A stretch of DNA of 64,000 nucleotides from Fodinibacter luteus (GTDB lineage Bacteria; Actinomycetota; Actinomycetes; Actinomycetales; Dermatophilaceae), in assembly GCF_039541575.1 (NCBI RefSeq), contig NZ_BAABGM010000011.1:124001-188000 (forward strand). The letters are read 5' to 3'. A program made the translations under genes and the position numbers. The notes under the pieces are model-generated. The model ran no database searches. It saw only the letters and a program-made list of their open reading frames with translations, and was not told where the DNA came from. Shown piece by piece: positions 16,474-24,149 of the stretch (position 1 is the first letter of the stretch; each line of letters opens with the position of its first letter).

Positions 16474-17994
16474 TCAGACCACCGGTCGCCGGGCCGTCGG
16501 GTAGGGGGTCAGCAGCTGGTCGACCGGGGCGTGGTCGTCGGTCAGCACCATCGCGTCACCGACCCACGTGTCGAGCTCGGCGCCCTCGACGACGCCCCAG
16601 GCGAGCCCCTGTGCGGCGAACCCCTCACGCAGGGCGGGCAGGTCGAGCGGCGCGTCCGAGCCGATGGCGACGAGGTTGCCGCCGGCGCCGACCCCGCGGG
16701 CCAGGGTCACCGGGTCGGCGGCGAGCGCGACGTGGTCGAAGACCGTGCGCATCGTCGCGAGCTCGGCCCGCGCGAAGCCGAGCGGGGCGTGGTCGATGAG
16801 GTTCGCGGCGTACACGCCGTCGGGACGCAGCACCCGGCGGACCTCGGTGAGGGCCTCGCGCGTCGTGAGGTGCCACGGGACGCTCAGGCCGCCGAACGCG
16901 TCGCCGACGACGAGGTCGCGGCTGTCGGTGCCGAGGGTGCGCACGCCGAGGCGGGCGTCCTCGACCCGCACCTCCAGGCCCGCGCGGGTGACGAGCCCGA
17001 GCCGTTCCTCGTCGAGCTCGAGCACCCCGGGGTCGATCTCGGAGACGACGCTCGTCGTGCCGGGGCGCGCCTGGGCGAGGTACCGCGGCAGGGTGAGGCC
17101 GCCGCCGCCGAGGTGGTAGGCCGCGAGCGGCGTGTCGGCGGGGAAGCCGGTGTCGGCCACCGCGGCGAGGGCCTGGACGTACTCGAACTCGAGGTGGGTC
17201 GGGTCCTCGAGGTCGACGTAGGAGTGGCGCAGCCCATCGAGCACGAGCACCCGCCCGGTGGGGCGCTCGGGGTCGGTGAGCACCTGCGCGCAGTGGTACA
17301 CCGTCTCCGCCTCGCACTGGCCGGGGCCGAGCGCGGCGCCCACGGCTCCCGGGACGAGGAGCACGGCGGGCAGGACCGCCGCCCGGACGCCGCGCACCCG
17401 CAGCTCGACCGCGACCGCGGCGACGACGAGCAGCACCCCGGTGGTGACGAGCACGGCGCTGACGGGCAGCGCGGCGACGAAGACGAAGCCGGTGAGCACG
17501 GTGCCCGCGATGGCCCCGACGGTGCCGATGCCGGAGAGCCGCCCGACGACGCTGCCGGTCTCGGCGAGGTCGGTGAGCACGAGCTTGGTGACCATCGGCG
17601 ACACGGCGGAGAGCAGGGCACCGGGCACGAGGATGGCGAGCATGGCCACGAGCAGGGCCCCGCCGGACCCGGCCGTCTCCCCGGCGGCCCGCACGACGAA
17701 CGGGGTCGCGGCGACGGCGACACCCGACGCGGCGAGCAGCGGCCCGAGCGCGTTGCGCGGCGGCATCGTGTCGGCGGCCCGACCGCCCGCCCAGGCGCCC
17801 GCCGCGATGGCGGCGAGCGCGATCCCGATGACGATCGTGCTCGTCTCGAGGGTGAGGCCGAGGTACGGGGCGAGGAGGCGCAGGGCGGTGAGCTCGACGA
17901 CGAGCACCGCGGCGCTCGACCCGAAGACGAGGGCGCCGGCGGCCACCGGCCCCAGGGTGGCGGGGACGGGTGCCGGTTCGGGGCCCCGGGTCAT
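16474..17994 (-). CDS. Membrane-fused spermidine synthase-like protein
   Basis: The 506-residue protein joins an N-terminal membrane region of about seven helices (residues 15-235) to a cytosolic spermidine-synthase-like methyltransferase fold. In the latter, HLGGGGLTLPRYL is the nucleotide-binding loop, SEIDPGVLEL the acidic loop and DAFGG the catalytic-site loop. Such fused forms are common in actinobacteria and their substrate is mostly unknown. The variant GGGG and the lack of a canonical YxDxD make true spermidine synthesis uncertain. The gene converges on the acyltransferase gene with a 21-bp gap and is not co-transcribed with it. Confidence 0.78.
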   Translation of the reverse strand: MTRGPEPAPVPATLGPVAAGALVFGSSAAVLVVELTALRLLAPYLGLTLETSTIVIGIALAAIAAGAWAGGRAADTMPPRNALGPLLAASGVAVAATPFVVRAAGETAGSGGALLVAMLAILVPGALLSAVSPMVTKLVLTDLAETGSVVGRLSGIGTVGAIAGTVLTGFVFVAALPVSAVLVTTGVLLVVAAVAVELRVRGVRAAVLPAVLLVPGAVGAALGPGQCEAETVYHCAQVLTDPERPTGRVLVLDGLRHSYVDLEDPTHLEFEYVQALAAVADTGFPADTPLAAYHLGGGGLTLPRYLAQARPGTTSVVSEIDPGVLELDEERLGLVTRAGLEVRVEDARLGVRTLGTDSRDLVVGDAFGGLSVPWHLTTREALTEVRRVLRPDGVYAANLIDHAPLGFARAELATMRTVFDHVALAADPVTLARGVGAGGNLVAIGSDAPLDLPALREGFAAQGLAWGVVEGAELDTWVGDAMVLTDDHAPVDQLLTPYPTARRPVV

Positions 17995-18073
17995 TGCTCG
18001 GCCCCCGGTCGTCGACAGGACATAGGTGAACCTACCCCGAGCAAGCGAGCGGTGCGTCGGTGTGCACCGTCGA

Positions 18074-18143
18074 ACAGGCAGTACCCGGCAAGACGGTCGC
18101 CCTCCACGCTCAGACCCACGGACATCTCAGGGGTACTGCCTGT
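18074..18143. promoter_or_regulatory. 13-bp inverted repeat in divergent intergenic region
   Basis: ACAGGCAGTACCC (18074-18086) is repeated as its exact complement at 18131-18143, with a 44-nt spacer. It lies 80-150 bp upstream of the spermidine-synthase-like gene and about 100 bp upstream of the copper-group membrane protein. The long spacer suggests two operator half-sites or a leader hairpin rather than a terminator. Confidence 0.4.
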
Positions 18144-18246
18144 CGGGCGGCACGGGTCGGCCCCCGTGCAGGGCGGCCCCGGCCCGGCGGCCCCCGTCCG
18201 GCGGCCCCTGTCCGGCCGCCCCGGCCCGCCGCCGTACGATCTGCGC

Positions 18247-18837
18247 GTGACCGGGACGCAGGAACGCGCCGTGCGGATGCTCCGCGCGACGGTCGCGACC
18301 CTCGTCGTCATCGGCCTCGGCCACTCGGCGCACACCCTCGGCGGAGGCGCCGGACCCCAGCCCCTTGCCGTCACCGTGCTCGCCCTGCTCGTCGCCCCGC
18401 TCGTCTGGGCGGTCGTGCGGGGGCGCGCCACGGCATCCCGCATGGTCCTGGCGATGGCCGCCGGCCAGCTCGTCACCCACGCCGCCCTCGTCGCCATGGC
18501 GCCCGGCAGCGGCACCGCGGCGGCGGCGCACCTCCACGGCGACGCGGCCCTGGTCGTCGCGGCACCCCCTGCCGGGGGTGCCGACCTCACCGCCGCGCTC
18601 CACCTGACGCCGGGCATGCTCCTCGCCCACGCGCTGGCGACCGTGCTGGCAGCCGTCCTTCTCTCCCACGGCGAGGATGCCGTGCGCGCGGCGGTCCGCC
18701 AGCTGCTCCCCGACCGGCCCCCGGTCGGGACCATGGTGGGCCGGCGGCCCCTCGCGCCGCCGGCTCGACCCGCCGTGCTCACCGGACGGGCCGTGGGCCC
18801 GGTCGGCGGGCGCGGCCCCCCGCTGCCCGTCTCCTGA
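18247..18837 (+). CDS. Small multi-pass membrane protein at head of copper/peroxidase group
   Basis: The 196-residue product has about four membrane segments (residues 10-30, 40-58, 68-85, 120-140) and a loop with AAAHLHGD that could bind metal. The C-terminus is Pro/Arg-rich and cytosolic by charge. I do not recognise the family. It is placed 134 bp before a PCu(A)C lipoprotein and a DyP peroxidase on the same strand, so a part in copper handling is suggested by position only. The GTG at 18247 is the first in-frame start before the hydrophobic region. Confidence 0.6.
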   Translation: MTGTQERAVRMLRATVATLVVIGLGHSAHTLGGGAGPQPLAVTVLALLVAPLVWAVVRGRATASRMVLAMAAGQLVTHAALVAMAPGSGTAAAAHLHGDAALVVAAPPAGGADLTAALHLTPGMLLAHALATVLAAVLLSHGEDAVRAAVRQLLPDRPPVGTMVGRRPLAPPARPAVLTGRAVGPVGGRGPPLPVS

Positions 18838-18971
18838 CCCGACCCGGCGTCCGGGAGGTCGTCCACCGGGACACCTCTGGCCGGGCGTCCGCGTACGCGC
18901 CGCGGGCCGGGTCGACCGCTCGCCGACCCCTTCCCCTGCGGGACCGTCCCGCGCCTCGCCCAGGAGACCCC

Positions 18972-19547
18972 ATGTCCCACCCCACCCGCCCGTTCCTCCC
19001 CCGACTCGGCCTCGCCGCCGGCTCCGCCGCCCTGCTCGTCCTCCCCCTCTCGGCCTGCGCGTCGGACGCGACCACGCCGACGAGCGCGACGGCATCCGCC
19101 TCGTCCTCGACCACCACGGCGGAACTCGTCCTCGACGACGGCTGGGTCAAGGCCGTCCCCGCCGCCGCCGACGGGACCGCGCCGTCGAGCATGATGACGG
19201 CGATGTTCGGCACCGTGCGGAACCCGACCGACCACGAGGTCACCCTCACCGGGGGCAGCAGTGCCGTCGCCGGGCTCGTCGAGATCCACGAGACGGTGCG
19301 CACCGACAGCGGCGGCATGCAGATGCAGCCGAAGCCGGGGGGCATCGTCCTGCCCGCCGGCGGGAGCCACACGCTGCAGCCCGGGGGCGACCACGTCATG
19401 CTCATGGACCTCTCCGCGCCCCTCGAGTCGGGCACGACGACGACCGTCACGGTGACGACGAGCGATGGCGACATCGCCCTGACGGTGCCGGTGCGCAGCT
19501 TCACCGGTGCGGAGGAGTCGTACGTGCCGAGCCCGACGCACTCGTGA
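18972..19547 (+). CDS. PCu(A)C-type periplasmic copper chaperone lipoprotein
   Basis: The 191-residue protein has a lipoprotein signal with lipobox LSAC (Cys29), followed by a Ser/Thr/Ala linker and a PCu(A)C domain. The copper-site pattern is seen as EIHET, GGMQM, then HTLQPGGDHVMLM, i.e. the His/Met ligands of this family. It should sit on the outer face of the membrane and pass Cu(I). AGGAG precedes the ATG. It overlaps the peroxidase gene by 4 bp. Streptomyces lividans has an analogous pair in which ECuC is linked to the DyP peroxidase DtpA. Confidence 0.88.
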   Translation: MSHPTRPFLPRLGLAAGSAALLVLPLSACASDATTPTSATASASSSTTTAELVLDDGWVKAVPAAADGTAPSSMMTAMFGTVRNPTDHEVTLTGGSSAVAGLVEIHETVRTDSGGMQMQPKPGGIVLPAGGSHTLQPGGDHVMLMDLSAPLESGTTTTVTVTTSDGDIALTVPVRSFTGAEESYVPSPTHS

Positions 19548-20833
19548 GCGCCGACGGCGACCGTGCGGCGGGCACCGACCGCCGCACGGTCCTGCTCTCG
19601 GGGCTCGCCGGGGCCGGGCTCGCGGCGGGTGCGGCGGTCGCGACGGTGGCCGGCGGCGCGCCGTCCGCTCTGCGTGCGGGTGCCGACGGCACGGTGGCCA
19701 CCCCGACGACCTCCCCGGCCGGCACGTCGTCCACCTCGGCCCCCGCTGCTCCCGCCGTCTCCTCCGGCGCCACCGCCTCGGCTCGGCCGTTCCGCGGGAC
19801 GCACCAGGCCGGCATCCTCGAGGCTCCTCCCGCCCACGCGACGTTCGTGGCCCTCGACCTCGAGGAGGGGGCCGACGCCGACACCGTCCGGCGCCTCCTT
19901 ACTGTGTGGACCGACGACATCGAGCGCCTCACGGCCGGGCGCGGGACGCTGACCGACCTCGAGCCGGAGCTCGCCGCGGTGACGGCCGCGCTCACGGTGA
20001 CCGTCGGGGTGGGGCGCCGGGTCGTGGAGGCGGCCGGCGCGCCGGTGCCCGACTGGCTGGGGCCGCTGCCCGCGTTCGCGGTCGACCGGCTCGACCCCCG
20101 CTGGGGAGGTGGGGACCTGCTGCTGCAGATCTGCGCGACGAGCCCGACGACCGTCGCCCACGCGCAGCGGCGGCTGCTCACCGGGGTCGCCGGGCTCGCG
20201 CGCCCCCGCTGGGTGCAGCGCGGCTTCCGGGAGCCGCACGAGGGGCCCGGGGTGCCCATGCGCAACCTCTTCGGGCAGGTCGACGGCACCGTGCAACCCG
20301 ACGTCGCCGGCCTCGACGCCGACCTGCTGTGGGTCGGGGATGCCGGCCCGGCGTGGCTGCGCGGTGGCAGCTCGGTCGTCGTGCGGCGCATCGAGATGGA
20401 CCTCGACGGATGGGACCGGGCCGACCGCAGGGCTCGCGAGAACTCGATCGGGCGGCGGCTCGACACCGGGGCCCCGGTGACCGGCGGCGCGCTCGACGAC
20501 GCCCCCGACCTCGCGGCGGTCGACGACCTCGGCTTCCACGTCGTCGACGACGCCGCGCACGTCCGACGTGCACACGCGAGCGCGCCGCACGAGCGCTTCC
20601 TGCGCCGGCCGTACTCGTACGACGACCCGCCCGCTGCGGGCGCGACGAGCTCGAGCGGCCTCGTCTTCGTCGCGTACCAGGCCGACCCGGTGCGCCAGTT
20701 CGTGCCCGTGCAGGCGCGGCTGGCCGAGCTCGACCTGCTCAACCTGTGGACCACCCCGGTCGGCTCGGCCGTCTTCGCCGTGCTGCCGGGTGCCGCCGAC
20801 GGGGAGGTGCTCGGGGCGGCCATGCTCGGCTGA
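19544..20833 (+). CDS. Tat-exported DyP-type heme peroxidase
   Basis: The 429-residue product carries a twin-arginine signal (DRRTVLLSG, Arg13-Arg14) followed by a hydrophobic stretch. The DyP signature GXXDG appears as GQVDGTVQP, with a downstream His-containing HVRRAHAS as probable heme ligand and a C-terminal FVAYQADPVRQFVPVQ typical of the family. It folds with heme in the cytosol and is exported. The GTG at 19544 overlaps the copper chaperone stop codon. Context and the S. lividans precedent suggest copper-dependent extracellular oxidation, for example in maturation of a copper oxidase. Confidence 0.9.
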   Translation: MSADGDRAAGTDRRTVLLSGLAGAGLAAGAAVATVAGGAPSALRAGADGTVATPTTSPAGTSSTSAPAAPAVSSGATASARPFRGTHQAGILEAPPAHATFVALDLEEGADADTVRRLLTVWTDDIERLTAGRGTLTDLEPELAAVTAALTVTVGVGRRVVEAAGAPVPDWLGPLPAFAVDRLDPRWGGGDLLLQICATSPTTVAHAQRRLLTGVAGLARPRWVQRGFREPHEGPGVPMRNLFGQVDGTVQPDVAGLDADLLWVGDAGPAWLRGGSSVVVRRIEMDLDGWDRADRRARENSIGRRLDTGAPVTGGALDDAPDLAAVDDLGFHVVDDAAHVRRAHASAPHERFLRRPYSYDDPPAAGATSSSGLVFVAYQADPVRQFVPVQARLAELDLLNLWTTPVGSAVFAVLPGAADGEVLGAAMLG

Positions 20834-20868
20834 CGGACGGAGGTGCTCGCGGCGGCCAGGCTCGGCTG
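20803..20868. repeat. Tandem duplication of the DyP gene 3' end
   Basis: The last 30 bp of the peroxidase gene, GGAGGTGCTCG to CTCGGCTG (20803-20832), are repeated with two mismatches at 20839-20868, just past the stop. The second copy is not translated. It resembles the crgA case at 33399-33545. Confidence 0.7.
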
Positions 20869-20975
20869 CGGGCGGGCCCCGAGTGGCCGGGCCCGCCGCC
20901 GGCATCCTGCTGGCTTCCCACCGGCGACCCGCGGGCGTCAGGTGGCCTCCCGCGGGTGTCCCGCTGGCGCGCGCG

Positions 20976-20992
20976 ATACCCCAGGGGGTATA
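20976..20992 (+). promoter_or_regulatory. CsoR-family operator
   Basis: The palindrome ATACCCC-A-GGGGGTAT is the G/C-tract operator type bound by CsoR/RcnR-family repressors. It lies directly before the csoR-like start at 21001, so autoregulation is likely and the transcript may have a very short leader. Confidence 0.8.
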
Positions 20993-21000
20993 GTTGGACC

Positions 21001-21312
21001 ATGACCACCGCGCCGGACGCTGTCGCCCCCGACGAGCCGACGAAGCCGTCGATGACCCTCGACCCCTCGAGGATGGGCCGTGCCGTCGAGGGCCTCGAGC
21101 AGGCCCGGGCTCGGATCGGCGACGTCCTCGCGATGATCGAGCAAGGCGAGGGGTGCGCCGACATCGTCCAGGAGCTCGCCGCCGTCTCGACCGCCCTCGA
21201 CCGGGTCGGCTTCGGGGTCATCGCGCTCGGCCTGCGCCAGTGCGCCAGCAACCCCGACGCGCAGGAGATGGATGCCGCGACGATGGAGCGGCTCTTCCTC
21301 ACCCTGGCCTGA
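21001..21312 (+). CDS. CsoR/RcnR-family (DUF156) regulator lacking the copper His ligand
   Basis: The 103-residue all-helical protein fits the DUF156 family of metal- or sulfur-sensing repressors. Cys52 and Cys81 keep the 29-residue spacing of the two CsoR/CstR cysteines. The position of the third copper ligand (His61 in M. tuberculosis CsoR) is Gly77, and the conserved Arg in the central helix is Ser. A sulfur (persulfide) sensor like CstR, which also uses two Cys without the His, is a real alternative to copper. ATG at 21052 would give the usual shorter length. A palindromic operator precedes it. Confidence 0.72.
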   Translation: MTTAPDAVAPDEPTKPSMTLDPSRMGRAVEGLEQARARIGDVLAMIEQGEGCADIVQELAAVSTALDRVGFGVIALGLRQCASNPDAQEMDAATMERLFLTLA

Positions 21313-21356
21313 CGTCAGTCCCCGGCTCGACGTCCGACACACGCCCGGCGGGTGCG

Positions 21357-21415
21357 CCGGCGCACGCGCACGCAGGGCCTGGCGTGCGCACCGGCGCACC
21401 CGCACGCAGGGCCTG
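21357..21415. repeat. Two 25-bp direct repeats
   Basis: CCGGCGCAC-N-CGCACGCAGGGCCTG occurs at 21357-21381 and 21391-21415 with one variable base. It follows the csoR-like stop by 44 bp and is of unknown role. Confidence 0.7.
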
Positions 21416-21480
21416 ATGGTGGATGCCGCGCGCGTCACCACCGCCTCGCACGCCTGCGCGGCCTCGTCGACCCGGGACGA

Positions 21481-21518
21481 CGAACGGCAGGGACCCGTGG
21501 TGGGGTCTCTGCCGTTCG
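21481..21518 (-). terminator. Hairpin downstream of tRNA-Leu
   Basis: CGAACGGCAG (21481-21490) pairs with CTGCCGTTCG (21509-21518), with further inner pairing of ACCC and GGGT. It starts 8 bp past the 3' end of the tRNA on the minus strand, so it is the likely terminator. Confidence 0.75.
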
Positions 21519-21525
21519 GTGCGCG

Positions 21526-21608
21526 TGCGCAAGGGGGGATTTGAACCCCCACGCCCTTTCGGACACTGGCACCTGAAGCCAGCGCGTCTGCCGTTCCGCC
21601 ACTTGCGC
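21526..21608 (-). tRNA. tRNA-Leu (CAG)
   Basis: The 83-nt gene folds with acceptor stem GCGCAAG/CTTGCGC and discriminator A. The anticodon arm is CTGGC-TTCAGGT-GCCAG, giving anticodon CAG. There is a short variable arm (GTGTCCGAAAGGGCGT region) and a T-arm GGGGG-TTCAAAT-CCCCC, as for class II leucine tRNAs. CCA is not encoded. A tRNA-Leu near fhaA is also found beside the mycobacterial origin block. Confidence 0.96.
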
Positions 21609-21631
21609 GTGACGCTCGCGTGAGCAGACAC

Positions 21632-21661
21632 AGTGTGCCCGATGCGGTGCCGATGCTCCAA
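21632..21661 (-). promoter_or_regulatory. Possible promoter of tRNA-Leu
   Basis: On the minus strand TTGGAG and CACACT are separated by 18 bp and end 24 bp before the tRNA 5' end. The match to the housekeeping consensus is fair for an actinobacterium. Only position and partial match support it. Confidence 0.35.
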
Positions 21662-21670
21662 AGCGGGACG

Positions 21671-21765
21671 CCGCGGCGCTGCACGGCGGGGCACGGCGGC
21701 GCTCCACGGCGGGGCGCGGCGGCACTCCACGGCGGGGTGTGGCGGCGCTCCACGGCGGGGATGCC
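21671..21765. repeat. Four tandem units of about 23 bp
   Basis: Units of the form CGGCGCTCCACGGCGGGGCG repeat about four times with small changes (GCTGCAC, GCTCCAC, ACTCCAC). No reading frame here looks protein-like. It is the first of three repeat blocks between tRNA-Leu and the pirin gene. Confidence 0.75.
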
Positions 21766-21922
21766 ACGGCGCGAGGCGGCGGCCAAGAGGAGCCGCGCCT
21801 CCCGCACGGGCCTGCGACCCCGGCCTCAGGCCCAAGGTTCGAAGACCTCCTGACCCCGGCGGCAGGCTGGTCCGACACCCCGGAGAGAGGCGTTGGGCCC
21901 CCGCACAAACTCCTGCCCGGGA

Positions 21923-21962
21923 TGCTTGCACCGCGAAAGGAATTCCTTTCGCGGTGCAAGCA
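21923..21962. repeat. Perfect 40-bp palindrome with no loop
   Basis: Positions 21923-21942 are the exact reverse complement of 21943-21962. The half-site begins TGCTTGCACCGCG and the centre is AAAGGAATTCCTTT, containing an EcoRI site. It is much richer in A/T than its surroundings. It lies about 180 bp beyond the pirin stop codon. It could act as a terminator, a dimer-binding site or an excision scar. No matching second copy was seen. Confidence 0.95.
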
Positions 21963-21990
21963 CCACTGGCGCAAGGTTCTCGGGCCGCGG

Positions 21991-22102
21991 CGTACTCGGC
22001 GCGGCGTGCGCGGCGGGCGGCGTACTCGGCGCGGCGTGCGCGGCGGGCGGCGTGCCTCGCCGCGCGGCGTGCGCGGCGGGCGGCGTGCCTCGCCGCGCGA
22101 CG
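21991..22102. repeat. 30/33-bp tandem repeats downstream of pirin
   Basis: A 30-bp unit starting CGTACTCGGCGCGGCGTG is present twice exactly (21991-22020, 22021-22050). A 33-bp variant starting CGTGCCTCGCCGCGCGG follows (22051-22083) with a partial copy to 22102. No spacer structure like CRISPR exists. The block ends 36 bp from the pirin stop. Confidence 0.85.
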
Positions 22103-22138
22103 TCCCCCGGGCACGGCGAGCCCGGGCGCGGCCGTTCC

Positions 22139-23101
22139 TCACGACATTGCCGGCGCCTCGGCCCCCTCGAACCCGCAGTCGCCGCGGTTGCCCCGCGCCT
22201 TGAGCCGCACGCCCGGTAGGCCGGGAGCCGGGATGCGGTCGACCGCCCCCTCGTACCCCTCGACGCGCCCGAAGCGCTCCGTGCCCGACTCCCATTCCTC
22301 GCGCGCCGCGACGACGTCCTCGTGCGAGCGCCCGATGAAGTTCCACCACATGACGACCTGCTCGCCGAAGGGCTCTCCACCGAGCACGAGCACCCGCGCC
22401 CCCTCCGCGCCCGCCTCGAGCCGGACCGAGGGATGCCGTCCGGCCCCCACGACGGCCAGCTCGCCGCGCGCGACGGCGCGTCCCGAGAACGTCGCCGACC
22501 CCGTGTCGACGAGCACGGCGACCTCGAACCCGTCGGCCACCGGCACGTCGACGACGGCCCCGGGGTCCAGGACGACCTCGGCCCCGACGAGCGCGGACTC
22601 CACTCGCACCGGCGACGCCGCCCCCCACAGCGCCCCGACGAACACCTGCGCCCGCACCCCCTCGGCGACGTCGAGCACCGCCGGCACGTGGTGCTCGAAG
22701 CGCGGCTCGACGTCCGCCGACCCCGCCGGCAGGACGAGCCACAGCTGCACCCCGTGGAGCACCGTGGTCCGCTCCGTCGAGACCTCCGAGTGCGAGATCC
22801 CCCGCCCGGCGGTCATGAGGTTGACCTCGCCGGGCCGCACGAGGGCCACCGTGCCGAGCGAGTCGCGGTGCTCGACCTCGCCGCTGAACAGCCACGACAC
22901 CGTCGCCAGCGCGCAGTGCGGGTGCGGGGCGACGTCCATCCCCCCGCTCACCGACACGTCGTCGGGCCCGTAGTGGTCGACGAAGCACCACGCCCCGACG
23001 AACGAGCGCTCCCGCGCGGGCAGCGTCCGTCGCACCGTCATCGCCCGGGGCCCCCCGAGCGGCACCTCACGGGGCACGATCACCCGGACGCCGTCGTTCA
23101 T
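22139..23101 (-). CDS. Pirin family protein
   Basis: The 320-residue bicupin protein is a pirin. The metal-binding N-terminal cupin is visible: FVDHYGPDD, then MDVAPHPHCALATVSW with the two His, GEVEHRDSLG, and the Glu-containing GRGISHSE. The C-terminal PFGEQVVMWWNFIGRSHED is also diagnostic. Pirins are non-heme iron proteins; some have quercetinase activity. The ATG at 23101 gives the standard length. It diverges from fhaA with a 102-bp gap and is probably not part of the division cluster. Confidence 0.92.
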   Translation of the reverse strand: MNDGVRVIVPREVPLGGPRAMTVRRTLPARERSFVGAWCFVDHYGPDDVSVSGGMDVAPHPHCALATVSWLFSGEVEHRDSLGTVALVRPGEVNLMTAGRGISHSEVSTERTTVLHGVQLWLVLPAGSADVEPRFEHHVPAVLDVAEGVRAQVFVGALWGAASPVRVESALVGAEVVLDPGAVVDVPVADGFEVAVLVDTGSATFSGRAVARGELAVVGAGRHPSVRLEAGAEGARVLVLGGEPFGEQVVMWWNFIGRSHEDVVAAREEWESGTERFGRVEGYEGAVDRIPAPGLPGVRLKARGNRGDCGFEGAEAPAMS

Positions 23102-23203
23102 CCGTCCACGGTACGGTCCGTGCCGGTCCGGGGAACACCCGGCCCGCCGGATAGGCTTGCGAGACCGACTGTCCTGTGGAGCCCGAGCGGAGGAGGTGCG
23201 CGG

Positions 23204-24142
23204 ATGGGTCTGTTCGACCGCCTCGAGGCGGGGATCGAGCGCGCCGTCCAGGGCACGTTCGCCAAGCACCTGCGCTCCGCGGTGCACCCCGTCGAGATCG
23301 CCAGCCACATCCGCCGTGCCATGGACGACCGCGCGGTCACCTCGTCCGGGCGCGCCATCGTCCCCAACGTGTTCACCATCGAGCTCTCGCCGGGCGACTA
23401 CGACCGCCTCCACCCCGACCTCGCGAGCGTCGAGATGGACCTCGTCGCCGCCGCCGAGGAGCACTGCGACGGGCAGCACTACCAACCGGCCGGCCCGATC
23501 GACATCATCTTCGAGGAGCACGACGACCTCGAGACAGGGGTCTTCCGGCTGCGCCCCTCCAAGGCCTCCCGCCCGCGCGCCACCGGGAACACCGGGCAGG
23601 AGCGCGCCCTCCGCCCCCCACCGGCACGACCGGATGCCGGTCCCGCGCCGTCCGCGGCCCGAGCAGCGCCCGGTCCGGCGCCCGGGGCGGCGCCCGCCGC
23701 GCCGCACGTCGCGCCGCGGGCCTCCGCCCCCCGCCCCCCCGCCGCCGCTGCCCAGCCCGCAGCACCGCGGCGGGCGGCCGACGACGCGGCGACGACACGG
23801 CATCCGGCGCCGGCGCCTCCCGCCCGGCCGAGACGGGTCAACCCCGCCGACCGGCCGTGGCTCGACGTCGACGGTGAGCGCTACCCGCTCATGGGGGCCA
23901 TCACGATCCTCGGCCGCGACGACGCGGCCGACATCATCCTCGACGACCCCGGCATCTCGCGCCGGCACAGCGAGCTGCGGGTCACGACCGACGGGCCGCA
24001 CTTCGTGACGACGATCCGCGACCTCGGCTCGACGAACGGGACCTTCGTCAACGGCGAGCGCATCACGAGCGAGCACCTCGAGGACGGCGACCGCTTGACC
24101 GTCGGGCGCACCTCGATCACCTTCCGCGGTGGGCGGAGGTGA
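23204..24142 (+). CDS. fhaA: FHA-domain protein FhaA
   Basis: The 312-residue protein reads phosphothreonine signals of the PknB system at the inner membrane. Residues 1-125 match the FhaA N-terminal domain (MGLFDRLEAGIER, HPVEIASHIRRAMDDR). Residues 126-210 are a Pro/Ala linker. An FHA domain fills 215-312, with GRDDAADI, GISRRHSEL and LGSTNGTFVNG. In mycobacteria FhaA binds MviN/MurJ and moderates cell-wall synthesis. GGAGGAGG precedes the ATG. fhaB follows after 7 bp, so this is the first gene of the division operon. Confidence 0.95.
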   Translation: MGLFDRLEAGIERAVQGTFAKHLRSAVHPVEIASHIRRAMDDRAVTSSGRAIVPNVFTIELSPGDYDRLHPDLASVEMDLVAAAEEHCDGQHYQPAGPIDIIFEEHDDLETGVFRLRPSKASRPRATGNTGQERALRPPPARPDAGPAPSAARAAPGPAPGAAPAAPHVAPRASAPRPPAAAAQPAAPRRAADDAATTRHPAPAPPARPRRVNPADRPWLDVDGERYPLMGAITILGRDDAADIILDDPGISRRHSELRVTTDGPHFVTTIRDLGSTNGTFVNGERITSEHLEDGDRLTVGRTSITFRGGRR

Positions 24143-24149
24143 CCGCCTC

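Noticed and set aside
18020..18036. TAGGTGAACCTA palindrome as a second iron box
   Set aside because: The arms are too close together for DtxR/IdeR and the core does not match. No iron gene lies beside it.
21991..22102. CRISPR-like array
   Set aside because: The units are contiguous with no unique spacers, and no cas genes are present.
21301..22114. Arg/Ala-rich frames across the tRNA and repeat region
   Set aside because: They read through tRNA-Leu and minisatellites; the repetitive Arg-Arg-Ala text is an artefact of GC repeats.
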